A DNA stretch of 64,000 bases from Gaeumannomyces sp. JS-464. Lineage: Eukaryota > Ascomycota > Sordariomycetes > Magnaporthales > Magnaporthaceae. Of the stretch, positions 54,101 through 64,000 are shown one piece after another. The notes beneath the pieces were generated by a model. The model made no database searches. It worked only from the letters and a program-made list of their open reading frames with translations, and was not told the DNA's origin. The stretch lies in NCBI GenBank assembly GCA_002197995.1, contig NGZR01000003.1:682001-746000 (forward strand), written 5' to 3'. A program made the position numbers and the translations under genes. How positions within the stretch are numbered: position 1 is the stretch's first letter; each line of letters opens with the position of its first letter.

Positions 54101-55813
54101 GTGCTATGCTCGCCCAGCCTGTGGCGGCTCCTCGACCGGGCGTGACGGGTTCCACTAAAACTCCGACGCTCCTGCGATTCCTCGCGCACAGTCACAGCTG
54201 TGTTCAGGTCCAAACTCCTCCTACCAAAAGTACGCAAGGCGTCGAAGCTGCTACGGGTGAAGTCACCGCTAGCACGAGGGCTCGGGTTCGGCGGGCTCGT
54301 CGGCCCGATCGGAGCCAGGGTCGCACGCACAGCGTCGTTCAGCCTCGCGGGTCGGCGTTCCTGGCTCCCCGACATCGAGTTTCGCTTGGTAGAGGGATGA
54401 CGGGAGGGCACTCCGTCTTTCGAGGCCCCTGGGGGCCCCTGGACCGGATCGTCTGACTTCTGGGTGCCGCTGGCGCCATCGGTCAGGATTTTGATGACGT
54501 TGATGGCTTCTTTGCCGAAGCTGAAGAAGGAAAAGAAGTATTCGTCAATGGCATAGGTCTCGTCGTTGTCAATGACGCGGATTTTGCACGTCTCGGCGAA
54601 CTGGACGAGTTGCATCTCCTCCACGTCCATGACGTTCTGGATAGGGAGGGAGATCTTGACACTGTCGCCGTCGTTGTGGGAGCGGAAGATGACGCGCTGC
54701 AAACTTTTGACCCATTCGTTGGCACTGGGGGCGCTATCGGCGCGGAAGTGGTAGGTCCGTTGGTGAGTAACGACGGTGAAGTTGACGCCTTCCTTGTCCT
54801 TGTCAGTGACGCTGGCTGAGATGCCATATCGTAGGTCGATTTGGCCGCTCGGAAAGTACAGATTGGAGGGATCTCGATAATAAGCCATGACGTCGCCCTT
54901 GAGACGAAACCAATAGCGGTTGTACTTGGGATTCCGCTTGCCACTCTTGGACAGATACCCGGATTTGGCGACCTCATTCTGCATGCGTGCGTTAGCATAA
55001 CAGGCGCGAAGGGGCAAACAAGCACGTGGGTAGACGATGAACTTACGGCCTTCTTGGGGAGATATGCGTAGAAGCATATGTGGTTCTTGGTGATGTACAT
55101 GTAACCCTGGAGCAGGACGCTCTGGAGCAGCCAGCAAGGATACTCCTCGATGACATCTTCGACGGTGTCGAACTCGAAGATCTGCTTGAGCTTCCTTGCC
55201 AGTGGACTGGGGCGACTTTCACTGCTGACAGGAGAGTTGGAGCCCGAGGTCCTGTCGAGATCGAGGCTCGGGCGCGATGATGACAGCTCAGCCCTTGCCT
55301 CCAGCATCCTGGTCATGACGGGTGGCAGTCTGCCATCGACAGGAGAAGCAACATGGAAGGCCCTACGGCAGGTGAGGTCGGAGAATCTACCTCGTCCTCC
55401 TCGGCGATCTGCGGCTCCTTCGCCTTGGAGGCCTTGTTCTTGCGCGACAAAGACGACAACCTCTTGGGCATTGATAGCGACGGCAGGGAGCGCAGAAGCT
55501 TGGAGCCCGACGTTTTCCGGCGCTTCTTGTCAACCTCGAGATTTGGGGAATCCTTGGGGGGCTTCTTGCCACCGAAGACTGTGGTCTGGGCCATGCCGAA
55601 GCGGCCGCGTGGGTCGGACTCGTCGTCATCGGCCGGGGAGCCTTCGTCTTCCTCATCACTGCTAGCTCCCTCGAAGCGGTCGTTGAAGTCAACCGCGGAC
55701 CCGGCGGCAGCGATCAGACCGAAGATGCTCTGGTTCATGTTGAAGGGAGGCCGGCGGTTGGCATCGTCTTCGTCCTCCGGGTCGCTTTCGCGCAGGCGTT
55801 CGGGAATTTCCAT
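51133..55813 (-). CDS. ATG26: Sterol 3-beta-glucosyltransferase, Atg26/UGT51 type, with two apparent single-base frame problems
   Basis: It transfers glucose from UDP-glucose to ergosterol; the family also acts in pexophagy in some fungi. In order it shows [19 protein letters not shown], a first GRAM ([20 protein letters not shown]), a PH domain ([19 protein letters not shown]), a long Ser-rich linker, a second GRAM ([15 protein letters not shown]), the glycosyltransferase start ([19 protein letters not shown]) and the UDP-sugar site ([20 protein letters not shown]). Exons: about 55813-55391, 55329-55047, 54978-51575, 51501-51133; the last two introns (54979-55046, 51502-51574) join in frame. 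ATG at 55813 has context AACCATGG. A one-base deficit lies at about 53635 (between SMGY and FEKVSGMW), and the 55330-55390 intron leaves the frame off by one. About 1490 residues, normal for the family. Confidence 0.88.
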
Positions 55814-58327
55814 GGTTGGAGAGTGAGGTGTGTGCACCCGCTTCTTCTGGAGTTTCCTGGCGCGCTTCTTGGCGTCGTCTTCGCTTGGTCGGGGATGTCG
55901 GTCGAGGGAGAGGGATGGATGGGTGGTTTGGCGGCTCGACAATGCTCTTCTCCGGCGGAGAGACAAGAGGAGGCGAGACAGCGGCTGGGTGAGCAGGCGT
56001 GGGAGCGAGAGGTGGAGGTGGAGCGGACCTCCCGGTTGTGTCTGGCGGCAGCGGAGATGCCATGGCAGGCGGTAAGACAGGCAGCCGGTTGGCGCCGTTT
56101 CCTCTCCGTTTCTGTGTTTATTATTTTTTCTTGCTTCCGTCGCCTTGATCTCGCTCCGTGCCCCTGTCGATGGCACGGCGCGCGTGCTAGCTGGGGTTGG
56201 GGCTGCAGTTGGAGAAGCACGGCGCAGCTAGCCGCAGGCAGAAGGGAGGACGGTCGGGGGAGCGGCGCCGGGAGCGAATCTGATTGGCAGTGGGCGAGGC
56301 GGGCGCCTGAGAGCTCGAAGGGCGGCGGCAGCAATGCCTGGAGCCGACGGCTTGGGGTAGGCCCCGAGCGGGCGGGCAGGCGGGAAATGCGTGCTGCTGG
56401 GCCACTGGCGTCCGGTCTTGGATGTGCTGTGTGACCACGAGGCACAGGGTCAATGTCGGCACCCAGTTCAGCGGCGCTGGGCTGCGGTTTTGGTGACTGC
56501 AGGCGGCAGTGAAGGGACGCGCAGCAGTCAACGTGCTGCGAGCGGTCGCACAGTGTTCTTCACCGGGGTGCCATCCGCCGAGAACGAGATCCAGCCGTTT
56601 GAGGAGCTGCCTTTCTCTCTTTTGTTTACCGGGCTGGTCTGTTGTTGTCAAGTCTCTCCTTTTTTTTTTCTCTCTCTCTCTCTCTGATTTCTCGACCTCC
56701 CTATTCTCCCCACCCCGGTCAATCTCGATTACCAGATTCTGGAAGCACGGTCGCGCGGTTCTGGCAGCCTCCACTGTGAGCTCGGCCCGCTGGGATTGGC
56801 GATACTCTCGGCTCAGCACAGGGCCAAGGTTCCACCGAGCACAGGGGACTCCTCTGGACCGACAGGGTGCAGTGTGCAGCGCGCAGTGTATCACTATCAC
56901 GGACCTTGTGAGCCCTCACCTTGGCCTCGATTCCCGGATCAAGTGGTGTGGGGGCCGCGACAGCCAAAGTCAGGCGGGCAGCGCTGCTGATTTGTTTTGG
57001 ACGGGCACGGGGCGGCGAACAGTGACAGGATGGCTGTCAACGCTCAACAGTCTCCGTGAGTCGCGGCGGCGTCAAGTGGGCGTGACGCAATTTCGGGGAC
57101 GCCTGTGTCAGCAACTCAAACCGCCTCGTCCCGGTAGCTCTAGGCCCAAGAGTGGGGTGTAGTGTGGGGGTCGAGCTTCGGTATGCTTCTTCTGTTCTAC
57201 CGGGCGAAAGGCAGAGCAAATCCGTCGCTTAAATAGACGTCAAGACGCGGCAGTTTGGAGGGTAATGGCAGAGCAGACGGTGGAGTGCCTGGCCGCCTCC
57301 AGACCTTATCAGTGATTTTGAGATCGCGTGGATTCGTCGGAAGGGTGGTATTGCTGAAGATGGATCGCCGCCTTGTTTTCTCTGTTATACCCTTTGCGCG
57401 CGTATTAGTTCCTGCGCATCCGACCGGCCGTATTCGTCGTATCCGTCAATCAGGATAATACTGGGTCCCGCACTGGTCAGAACGGAAAGCCGTCAGTCAC
57501 CAACACTCAAAGGTACCTATGACCACCCTCCCGCCCAGACAACGAGACGCAGGCACACCTACACTAAGGCTCACTGATCGGTATTCCCTCTCCAGAGATA
57601 GACATTTCAGGGCACAGTTGATATCACATGCAAGTTTTTGTGTTTACGGAGGACGTGAGGACCTGATCAATCCAAGGCCGTCCCGCACATCCCGTTCATT
57701 GCCACGATTGCATATCGTCCCGTGCGGTTCGCGACAAGTAGCCTGCTCAATATCCTTCTTGCGCAAACACTGACTGCAAGCCATGACGACAGAGGCGTTT
57801 TCTTGATTCGATGGCTTGCCAGCCGGCCCAGGGACCGTTCCTAGGCAGACGTGGGACGGGCTGAAATCGTGCCTAAATTGCTAGGAACAAACAAATCTAG
57901 CTCGCCTCATGCTAGATCAACTAGGTAGTCCACGAAAGAAAAAAGTAGGCACCTGTTAGCTGCACCGCCGCCAAATGAAACAAAAGGATAACCAAACAGG
58001 AGAGGATGGAGGAACAAGAAAGGATATGAGCAGGTAATAGTGGACAGGGGAGAAAAAAGATTCGAGGCAATCGTGGTGCCATCTTTTTTTTGTGGTTGAC
58101 CAGTGTCGGATCGATTCGGCAAACTTGGTCCAGAACGACGGGCAGGCTTCCATGACTAAGCTCCGCGGGAAGTGGCCCAGCCCCCACAGAAACCAACCGT
58201 AGCGTTGCATGCCGGCTGGGCAAGGATCCCGGTACTCGATAAAATTTTCGGAGCGCGTTGATGCTCGGTAAAAAAAATCACCCCGCAAGCGGTTGTTGGT
58301 TCTCGGGAATCAACAGCAGCAGCAGAA
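55814..58327. promoter_or_regulatory. Divergent promoter region between ATG26 and the Mtf2-like gene
   Basis: This 2.5-kb stretch is between two genes transcribed away from each other. A CT run lies at 56669-56685 (CTCTCTCTCTCTCTCTG) and a T-run before it. The part next to ATG26 (55820-56100) could be a long 5' UTR or extra N-terminal coding, since one minus-strand frame continues to 56176 without a stop. No gene is supported within 56200-58300. Confidence 0.45.
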
Positions 58328-59827
58328 ATGACGACGACCATGCTCCCGTTTCTCTATCAAACCCGCACCATCCAGATGCTTCCCCGCCCGGCAGCACTAA
58401 GGCGCCATGTCTTCCGAGACCTGCTTCGCCCAGCGCCCGCCCACACCTTTCATGGCAGCTCCGTTGTCCGGAAGCAAATCTACGGCTTCAACAGCCAAGA
58501 CGACAAGGACATCCCTTTCGAGCTTCCCCCAGACCTGGCCGCCGACCCGCGCTTCAACCCAGCCGCCCAGAATAGTACGCCGAAGGAGGAAAAGGTCTTT
58601 GGCACCATCACTCCCAGCGAGCGCCGCGCCTTCGACTCTATCTTCAAGGAGCTCGAGTCCGAAACTATGAAAGTCCAAGGCCGCTCGGCCCTGACCCTTG
58701 ACGACACCATGCTCAAGCAGCCAGATGCCTCGCGCCATCAGTCCATTATTGGCAGAATTCTGTCCGACGCCGTTGGAGAGGACTGGGACTCGCCGAACCC
58801 GAACCTCCCCTCCAAACCTTTCATCGAAAGCATGCGCAAGCTACACAACGTCGGCTCGGACGGCCACGCCGCCGGCAGTCCCCTGCCCCCCTCAGCCCGG
58901 TATCAGGCCTTGCTTCGCTTCCCACCAAGCCTGCGCTCGGCCGCCAAAAAGGCCCTGAGAATTTCCGACCCCGCTGCGCCCCAAGCCGTGGATGTTGCGG
59001 CGGAGGTCCCCGACCCCTCGCAAGCCACGCCTCCCCCACAGCCTGCACAGCAAGAAGAATCACTACGTCTAGACCGTACTATTGAGAATCACTATCTTAC
59101 ACGCGCCAGGTATGACGAGCGCAGGCGCGTTGAGAAGCTAATGGCTGCTGCCGAGACGGATTTTGAGCTGTGGGACGTGCTGGAGCGTGAGGTTTTCTCC
59201 GTCATTAGTCGCCTCGGTCTCGACAAGCCCACCCCCAGGACGCTTCCGGACAAGCCAAAATCCCGCAGGGGAAGGAAACCCAAGAACGAGGACACAACCG
59301 AGGTGCCTGAGGCTGCCAACCCCTTTACACCCAATTCAAGTGCCGAGGTGGCCGAGCCGGATATGAATTTGCACGGCTATCTGTACCCGGAACACCTGGT
59401 GTGCGCGCTTCAGCTCATGGACTCTCGCTTCCCCGGCTCGCGCCTGGCGCTCGAGATCCTACCGCGCGTCAAGTCGCTCGGCCTGGAGTCCTTCGTGCTC
59501 GGTGCCAGTGCCCAGTTTTACACCACGCTCATGAGCCTGATGTGGAATCGCTACAATGACGGCCATGCTGTCTTGAACCTGGTTGAGGAGATGCTTTATG
59601 CTGGTCTCGAAACCACATATCTCGTGCACGGCAATCTGATCCGGGAAATGGGCCATCTCGTCGAGAGGGCAGGCTCGGGCAGGGCTGGTGAGCTTGCGCT
59701 GCACATTTCCTCTCACCCAACCTGGACATCATTGAGGGGAGTGAGAATTCCGCATGTGCACACAGCTGTGTCAGTTGAGCAGGCGAAGAAGAAGTCTCAG
59801 AGGGAACTCAGGGTCTACGCTTCATGA
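58328..59827 (+). CDS. Mitochondrial Mtf2-like C-terminal-domain protein
   Basis: This single-exon gene encodes 499 residues. The N-terminus (MTTTMLPFLYQTRTIQMLPR, then RRHVFRDLLRPAPAHTFHGS) is basic and hydrophobic with few acids, as in mitochondrial targeting peptides. The region from about 355 to 470 (LYPEHLVCALQLMDSRFPGS, ILPRVKSLGLESFVLGASA, YNDGHAVLNLVEEMLYAGLE) matches the Mtf2-like alpha-helical domain of fungal proteins linked to mitochondrial mRNA maturation and translation. The central part is Pro-rich and linker-like. ATG 58328 lies in CAGAAATGAC; the second in-frame Met (residue 5) is an alternative. I infer a mitochondrial matrix RNA-related role from the family. Confidence 0.82.
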   Translation: MTTTMLPFLYQTRTIQMLPRPAALRRHVFRDLLRPAPAHTFHGSSVVRKQIYGFNSQDDKDIPFELPPDLAADPRFNPAAQNSTPKEEKVFGTITPSERRAFDSIFKELESETMKVQGRSALTLDDTMLKQPDASRHQSIIGRILSDAVGEDWDSPNPNLPSKPFIESMRKLHNVGSDGHAAGSPLPPSARYQALLRFPPSLRSAAKKALRISDPAAPQAVDVAAEVPDPSQATPPPQPAQQEESLRLDRTIENHYLTRARYDERRRVEKLMAAAETDFELWDVLEREVFSVISRLGLDKPTPRTLPDKPKSRRGRKPKNEDTTEVPEAANPFTPNSSAEVAEPDMNLHGYLYPEHLVCALQLMDSRFPGSRLALEILPRVKSLGLESFVLGASAQFYTTLMSLMWNRYNDGHAVLNLVEEMLYAGLETTYLVHGNLIREMGHLVERAGSGRAGELALHISSHPTWTSLRGVRIPHVHTAVSVEQAKKKSQRELRVYAS

Positions 59828-60030
59828 GCCTGTGTTGTGGACGCTCCTAGTCGCGCCGGTCTCCGTTATATCTGCCTGTACTATTTCCCCCCATGTCGAT
59901 ATGTACTACTTTGTATTCGCATGCATCCGCCTTCCGTCACCCGTCCCCCGCTACTTCCAACCCCGTCTAGCCTCTGTCAAAGCAACAGAGAAGGGACAGA
60001 AAAGAAGAAACTATTCGATTCTCGGCAACT
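59828..60030. other. Short convergent intergenic gap
   Basis: About 200 bp separate the stop codons of the Mtf2-like gene and the DUF8021 gene, which run toward each other. It is pyrimidine-rich and likely holds both polyadenylation regions. Confidence 0.6.
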
Positions 60031-60852
60031 TCACCACCCCGGGTCTTCCTTCAAGATGGCAGGTGGCTCGCCCAAGCCACAGTTCGGCGTGGGGCACACG
60101 GTCAGGGTGTGGATGAATTTGATCCTGCCCTCCTCAATGCGGAACTCGTGGCTGTCGTGGAGCTCGCTCTGGCCGAAGTTAAGAAAGACGCCGACAGTGC
60201 CGTGCTCCTCGTCGATGACGTACCGCCGGTTGACCATCGGGATCCCCTGCGGCACGCCCGTGGCGCACGTGTCCCCGGGCTGGGTGTACAGGCCGCCCTC
60301 GAGCCGGCGGCAGCCCTCGGCCCAGGGCACCGCAACGGAGGTGTCGTTGAAGAGGTCGAGGTACGCGTCCGCCGCGGCTCTGATGACGGCGCGCGCGTCC
60401 CGCCGCGTCTCCGGGATGGGCCCCCAGTTCTCCTGCAGCGTATAGTGCAGGCTGTGTCGCGCACTGAACAGCCAGTCGAGCGCGTCCGTGGCCAGGGTGT
60501 CGATCTTGGAGATGTGGCCCGTCTCTGCGTCCAGCCACAGCTGCGTGCCCAGCTGGTACGGGTGGGCTGGGTCCGTGACGATCAGCTCGACGTAGGCGGC
60601 GCACGATTCCGGGTCGTGCTGCGAGCGCGCTTGGTCGATCTTGAGCGGCTGCGACAGAATCCCGCTGCGCAGGCCGCCGACCATGGTGGAGTTGCCGTTC
60701 TCGATATAGGCGAGAGCGCCTAGGTCCGGCGCTAGACGCTGCAGGTAGCGCGGCTCGCCTGCCGACTGTGCGGCGATGTACCGTCGAGTTGTCTGCTCGA
60801 GAAGGGCGCGGGGGCAGACTGCTGCCACCGCTGCCACCAAAGTTGCCAACAC
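60031..60852 (-). CDS. Secreted DUF8021-domain protein
   Basis: This single-exon gene encodes 273 residues. MLATLVAAVAAVCPRALLEQ is a short secretion signal, with cleavage likely after residue 12-18. The remainder matches the fungal DUF8021 family as I know it: SAGEPRYLQRLAPDLGALAY, GILSQPLKIDQARS, YELIVTDPAHPYQLGTQLW-type sequence, IDTLATDALDWLFSA, AVIRAAADAYLDLFND and VPQGIPMVNRRYVIDEEHGT, then HEFRIEEGRIKFIHTLTVC. The fold is NTF2-like; no biochemical role is known. Cys are few. It faces the con-13-like gene on the same strand upstream, separated by about 500 bp, both encoding secreted proteins, but nothing indicates co-regulation. Confidence 0.85.
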   Translation of the reverse strand: MLATLVAAVAAVCPRALLEQTTRRYIAAQSAGEPRYLQRLAPDLGALAYIENGNSTMVGGLRSGILSQPLKIDQARSQHDPESCAAYVELIVTDPAHPYQLGTQLWLDAETGHISKIDTLATDALDWLFSARHSLHYTLQENWGPIPETRRDARAVIRAAADAYLDLFNDTSVAVPWAEGCRRLEGGLYTQPGDTCATGVPQGIPMVNRRYVIDEEHGTVGVFLNFGQSELHDSHEFRIEEGRIKFIHTLTVCPTPNCGLGEPPAILKEDPGW

Positions 60853-61359
60853 CAGGTGGTTCTCATCGTATACGACGTTTTAGCGGCTGATGAGACAATT
60901 CAAAACATTTGTCGTCTCTTCCCTGCACCAAAGGGCTGGGTTGTCGGTTCTGCGAGACGCTTCAAATCTACGTTGCTCTGTCCTTCACCTTGGTCGCTAT
61001 ACCACGACAAGGACACGATATTGCAGCGAATAGACTCTCTTTTTGTATTCGGCTTGACAATATTCTATGTATCCTTGCCAAAATCCGGCAACGTGAACCC
61101 CGTTTTGTTGATACGTGTATTTACCCCTGGATGGGTTGCCCCTCCCCGGGAAAAGCGACGGGCGATATTGGACTGCCAAGCGTCGGCAATTGCTCGGCTC
61201 CTCAGCATCCTGGGGACAGCAGGGCATAGTGCACAAGCCTCCTCTTGTACGAACTTGTCCGCAACTATCCAGAACGTAACGGCTTCAGACGCGGACGCTC
61301 AGTCAAGTATATATATATACGTCGGAGCGTCTTCGATCTCCCAGCTCAAAAACAGTCTT
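60853..61359. other. Promoter region of the DUF8021 gene
   Basis: It is AT/GC-mixed with a TATATATATATA tract at 61309-61320. The open plus-strand frame 60856-61890 crosses into the next gene antisense and lacks domain motifs, so it is rejected as a gene. Confidence 0.45.
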
Positions 61360-62640
61360 TCAGATGTGGCCAGTGCAGTTGGTCGGCTCGATGGGGCCCT
61401 CGACCGCCCAAGGGACCAGCTCGACGCCGACGGTCGCGGCGCGCGCCGTCTGGGCCTGGACGCTGTCGTCGCGGCCGGCGAGGAAGTCGACGGCCGGGCC
61501 GCCCATGAGGCGCAAGTTGGCGCCGGCGGGCACGGCGGGGCTGTTGGGCCATCGCGCGGTGCAGCTGTTGCGCGTGCCCAGGACGTCGCCGCCGTAGTCG
61601 CCGCGGGCCGCCTGGTCCTTGAGGGTGGCCAGCTGGTTCGCGATGCGGTCCACGTTGGGTTCGATGGAGCGCACGCCGCCTGCGACCAGCTGGTCGAAAA
61701 GCGCCAGGCCTGGGAACTGTGCGACGTTCTATCAAAGCAGGCGAAAGTCAGCCAGGCGCCCTTGAGGTTTCAGACAATGGAAGGAGGGAAGTATGGGATG
61801 AGTGAACGGATGGGAGGATGCTACGTACCTCGATCTGGTTTGTACGGGCGTAGCCGTCCGGCACAGCGCTGTCGGCGTTGTACGCGTTGAGCCAGACCGG
61901 GTCAGCTAAATCGAGGGGCCGCGGGGGCTTGTTAGCGGACTCGAACATCGAATTCACAGAATGGGGGTTTAAGCATACACTGCAGCTGGCCCGAGACGGC
62001 ATAACCGGATGCAAAGTCGACGGTGTGGGCGACCTCGTGGAGGTAAACACCGATGGTGTCGACCTGGTTGAAGAAGACGACCTGGTTTCCGAGCGCATAG
62101 GCATGCGTGCTGGTGTCGGGGACCAGCATGACCTCCTTGGTCAGCTGCCTCATCTTGACGGGCACCTGGCCGAACCGGTGCGCCAGCGTCTCGATCGACG
62201 TTGCGCTGTTGGGGTGGCGGCACAGGAGCCAGGGGACGGCGCACTTTAAGGGACGGAAATGGGAAAGGTCGTCAGCCAAACGTGGCGCGCTCCAGTCAGG
62301 GATTAATGGATGGGTACACAACGGGGCGTCGTCTACTCACGTCGCTGTACAGGACCTCGTAGGTCACGATGGTCCGGGGGTCGATCTTCTCCCTGTTGGC
62401 CAGGTCCTTGCAGCCCTGGGCGATGGTGCCCGAGGGCCACTGGGTGATGGAGTAGCCCGGCTGGCGCCAGAAGGCGTCCAGGTTGGACCGGAGGGCGGGC
62501 TTGCTCAGCTGCTGGGCGTCCGCCTCCAGCACCAGCCCGGCGGCCGCGACGAAGGCGGAGAGGAGGATGCGTTCTTTCCTGCGAACATGATGGCGAGTGG
62601 CAAGATAAACCTTCAACTGAGTGAAGATACCTATATACAC
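61360..62640 (-). CDS. Secreted zincin-type metalloprotease-like protein, con-13-like, four exons
   Basis: Exons: 62640-62341, 62243-61979, 61905-61829 and 61728-61360, with GT-AG introns of 97, 73 and 100 nt joining in frame to 336 residues. A hydrophobic stretch ILLSAFVAAAGLVLEADA is a secretion signal. Downstream, YLHEVAHTVDF (about 62042-62025) has HExxH, the zinc-binding motif of zincin proteases; the following DPVWLNAYNADSAVPDGYAR and ENVAQFPGLALFDQLV fit the con-13 (conidiation-specific) protein family of Neurospora as I recall it. The true start may be nearer the signal than 62640, because the first 20 residues are not signal-like, or an additional 5' intron ends at TTCGCAG near 62584. 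Role: extracellular, substrate unknown. Con-13 assignment is from memory. Confidence 0.78.
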
Positions 62641-64000
62641 CGAGGAGTGTATGAGTGCGCCGCTGTCGTCTCCGCTGCTTGACCTGCTTTCTGGGTTCCA
62701 TCTTCAACAACAAGCAGAGGGAACAATGCCGTTTTATACTCTTATATCTACACTTACACCGCCGCCCACCTCCCGATATTTTGAGGCCGGAATTCCGGCG
62801 CCGTCTGCTTGCCAAATCCGTCGTTGCCGTTGATCCTCCCTCCATCCTGCAGCACTCCATCTGGCGCAGTCTGCCATTGTCGGTGATTCTCCCTTCATCC
62901 TGCATCACACCATCTAAGCCAAGACATGCCTTGCTGCCCGCGGTCCAGGTGACGCCGGAATATTGCCCGCAAAAACCCAATAGTTCTCACCCAAACGCAC
63001 ATTTTCTGCTCCGTCAGTTGGGCTCTCAATGCTAAATCTGACCGTCGTCACAGTATTGACATGGAAGGTAGGTAGTACCGCATGCATCCGCGTCGAGGCG
63101 TGACTGGGGTTTTGCTCCCTCTAGCGGCTGACTTGCCCAGGGGTTGTTCCCGGCCTCATTGGCCAGGAGTTGACCCTCATAAGAGTGTTTGCTGGCAGCT
63201 TTTGCTTATTATTTCAGGGAGCCCCAGAGCACAGCCCCAGGTACCTAGTTAGCATCTCGGACTCTAGATGGTTGCTTTTTCTTGGCTCCCTCGTGGCCTT
63301 TTCGGCTCTGTCACTTGACGGGGCCATACTGCATTCAAAACTTGTCGAGACCTGCGGCACCTTTCCTCCGAGCGATGCCTTTTGGGTGTGCGAGAATGCC
63401 CGCGGGGAAGTATGGTGATAAATAAGACACCAGCAGGCTCGTGCCGGACGGCACGGTATTCTCTGTCTCGGTAAGCCCTGTCTTTATTGATCACTAGCGG
63501 CCGGAAAAGGACCCGATGTGGATCGAATAAGCAGGCACCGATCCTTCAGAAATGCAACCCGCGAACACCAGGTAAGGCTGCGTGAACTCGTCCTGCTGCT
63601 TACAGCTTATAGTCCGTCATCGCGCGTCGCATCCGGGACCAAGCTGCAGGAGCGAATGCGAGCCCCACAATAGGTGACCGCCTCGAATCACACTGGCTGA
63701 TCACAAGCAGCGACGGCGAGGACAAACTACACTGAATGACAGTCGCATCTCGTGATGATGGAAGACGCATTTAGGTGAAAACAGAAACATGCATGCCGCA
63801 GCATGGCGAGGTATATTGCAAACAAAAACAAACACAGGCTACCGCTACATCCCGAAGCAGGCCCAGAAGATGGTCGTTAAAAGAGAAGATTACAAGTACA
63901 GAAGGCCTATTTTGGAAGAGGCCACACGAAGGAAATCTCCCGGAAGCAGAATCATCCAGCGATATCCGCAATTTCCCCCAGCCGCTTTTTACTTCTTGCA
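62641..64000. other. Non-coding 5' flank of the con-13-like gene to the window end
   Basis: Open frames at 62333-63035, 63170-63418 and 63264-63494 lie on both strands without motifs. No RNA gene or repeat is recognised. Part of 62641-63000 is likely the promoter of the con-13-like gene. Confidence 0.45.

Noticed and set aside
60109..60723. Plus-strand frame of 204 codons
   Set aside because: Antisense of the DUF8021 gene, whose minus-strand product is a clear family match.
60856..61890. Plus-strand frame of 344 codons
   Set aside because: Long but motif-free; its second half is antisense to the con-13-like exon 4, and the first half is intergenic.
63170..63418. Short secreted protein at 63170
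   Set aside because: No clear signal peptide start context, no motif, and overlapping frames on the other strand are equally long.

Overview
The window looks like a chromosome segment of a filamentous ascomycete, most likely a Sordariomycete. Spliceosomal introns are short (58-100 nt), GT-AG, some with TGCTAAC/CTGAC-like branch sites. There is a fungal Atg26-type sterol glucosyltransferase, an Mtf2-like mitochondrial factor, a DUF8021 secreted protein, a con-13-like zincin and a FluG-type DUF3435 gene. About 25 kb is AT-rich repeat in which CpA/TpG are visibly depleted while CpG survives, the signature of repeat-induced point mutation (RIP).

The window has three zones. Zone 1 (1-26.8 kb) is a nested transposon graveyard. 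A GC-rich LINE 3' end (1-1443) abuts a RIP-eroded Ty3/gypsy chromovirus, G1 (plus strand, 1444-26780). G1 is interrupted by an inverted second copy, G2 (4640-14012, flanked by a GCGAA duplication), and by a different gypsy element, H (15619-25501, flanked by ATTAA/GTTAA). G2 and H each carry a Pogo/Fot1-type DNA transposon with a TA duplication (6563-8421 and 21597-23451). No intact gene is visible here.

Zone 2 (26.8-46.8 kb) is GC-richer accessory DNA built from fragments. It holds a divergent inverted repeat family at 27 kb and 38 kb (one copy containing a TAA-flanked Harbinger-like element), a dead C2H2 fragment, a glutamine-rich fragment, ankyrin and hybrid histidine kinase pieces, a truncated Tad-like LINE, a gypsy integrase piece, and a many-times frameshifted coding relic of unknown origin (40.2-41.6 kb). 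A damaged DUF3435 tyrosine-recombinase-like gene lies at 42.3-45.6 kb. Two small genes may be real: a proline-rich secreted protein (35259-35729) and an acidic orphan protein (39080-39988).

Zone 3 (46.8-64 kb) is ordinary gene-dense fungal chromosome. It carries a GFA/CENP-V-type zinc protein, a D-2-hydroxyacid dehydrogenase with a His/Asn/Gly-rich insert, ATG26, an Mtf2-like protein, a DUF8021 protein and a con-13-like metalloprotease. These are separate monocistronic genes; nothing suggests a shared pathway or cluster. The DUF3435 gene sits at the border between zones 2 and 3, is transcribed into the accessory side, and has lost residues expected at its catalytic positions. Coordinates of degraded features are approximate unless a boundary sequence is given.
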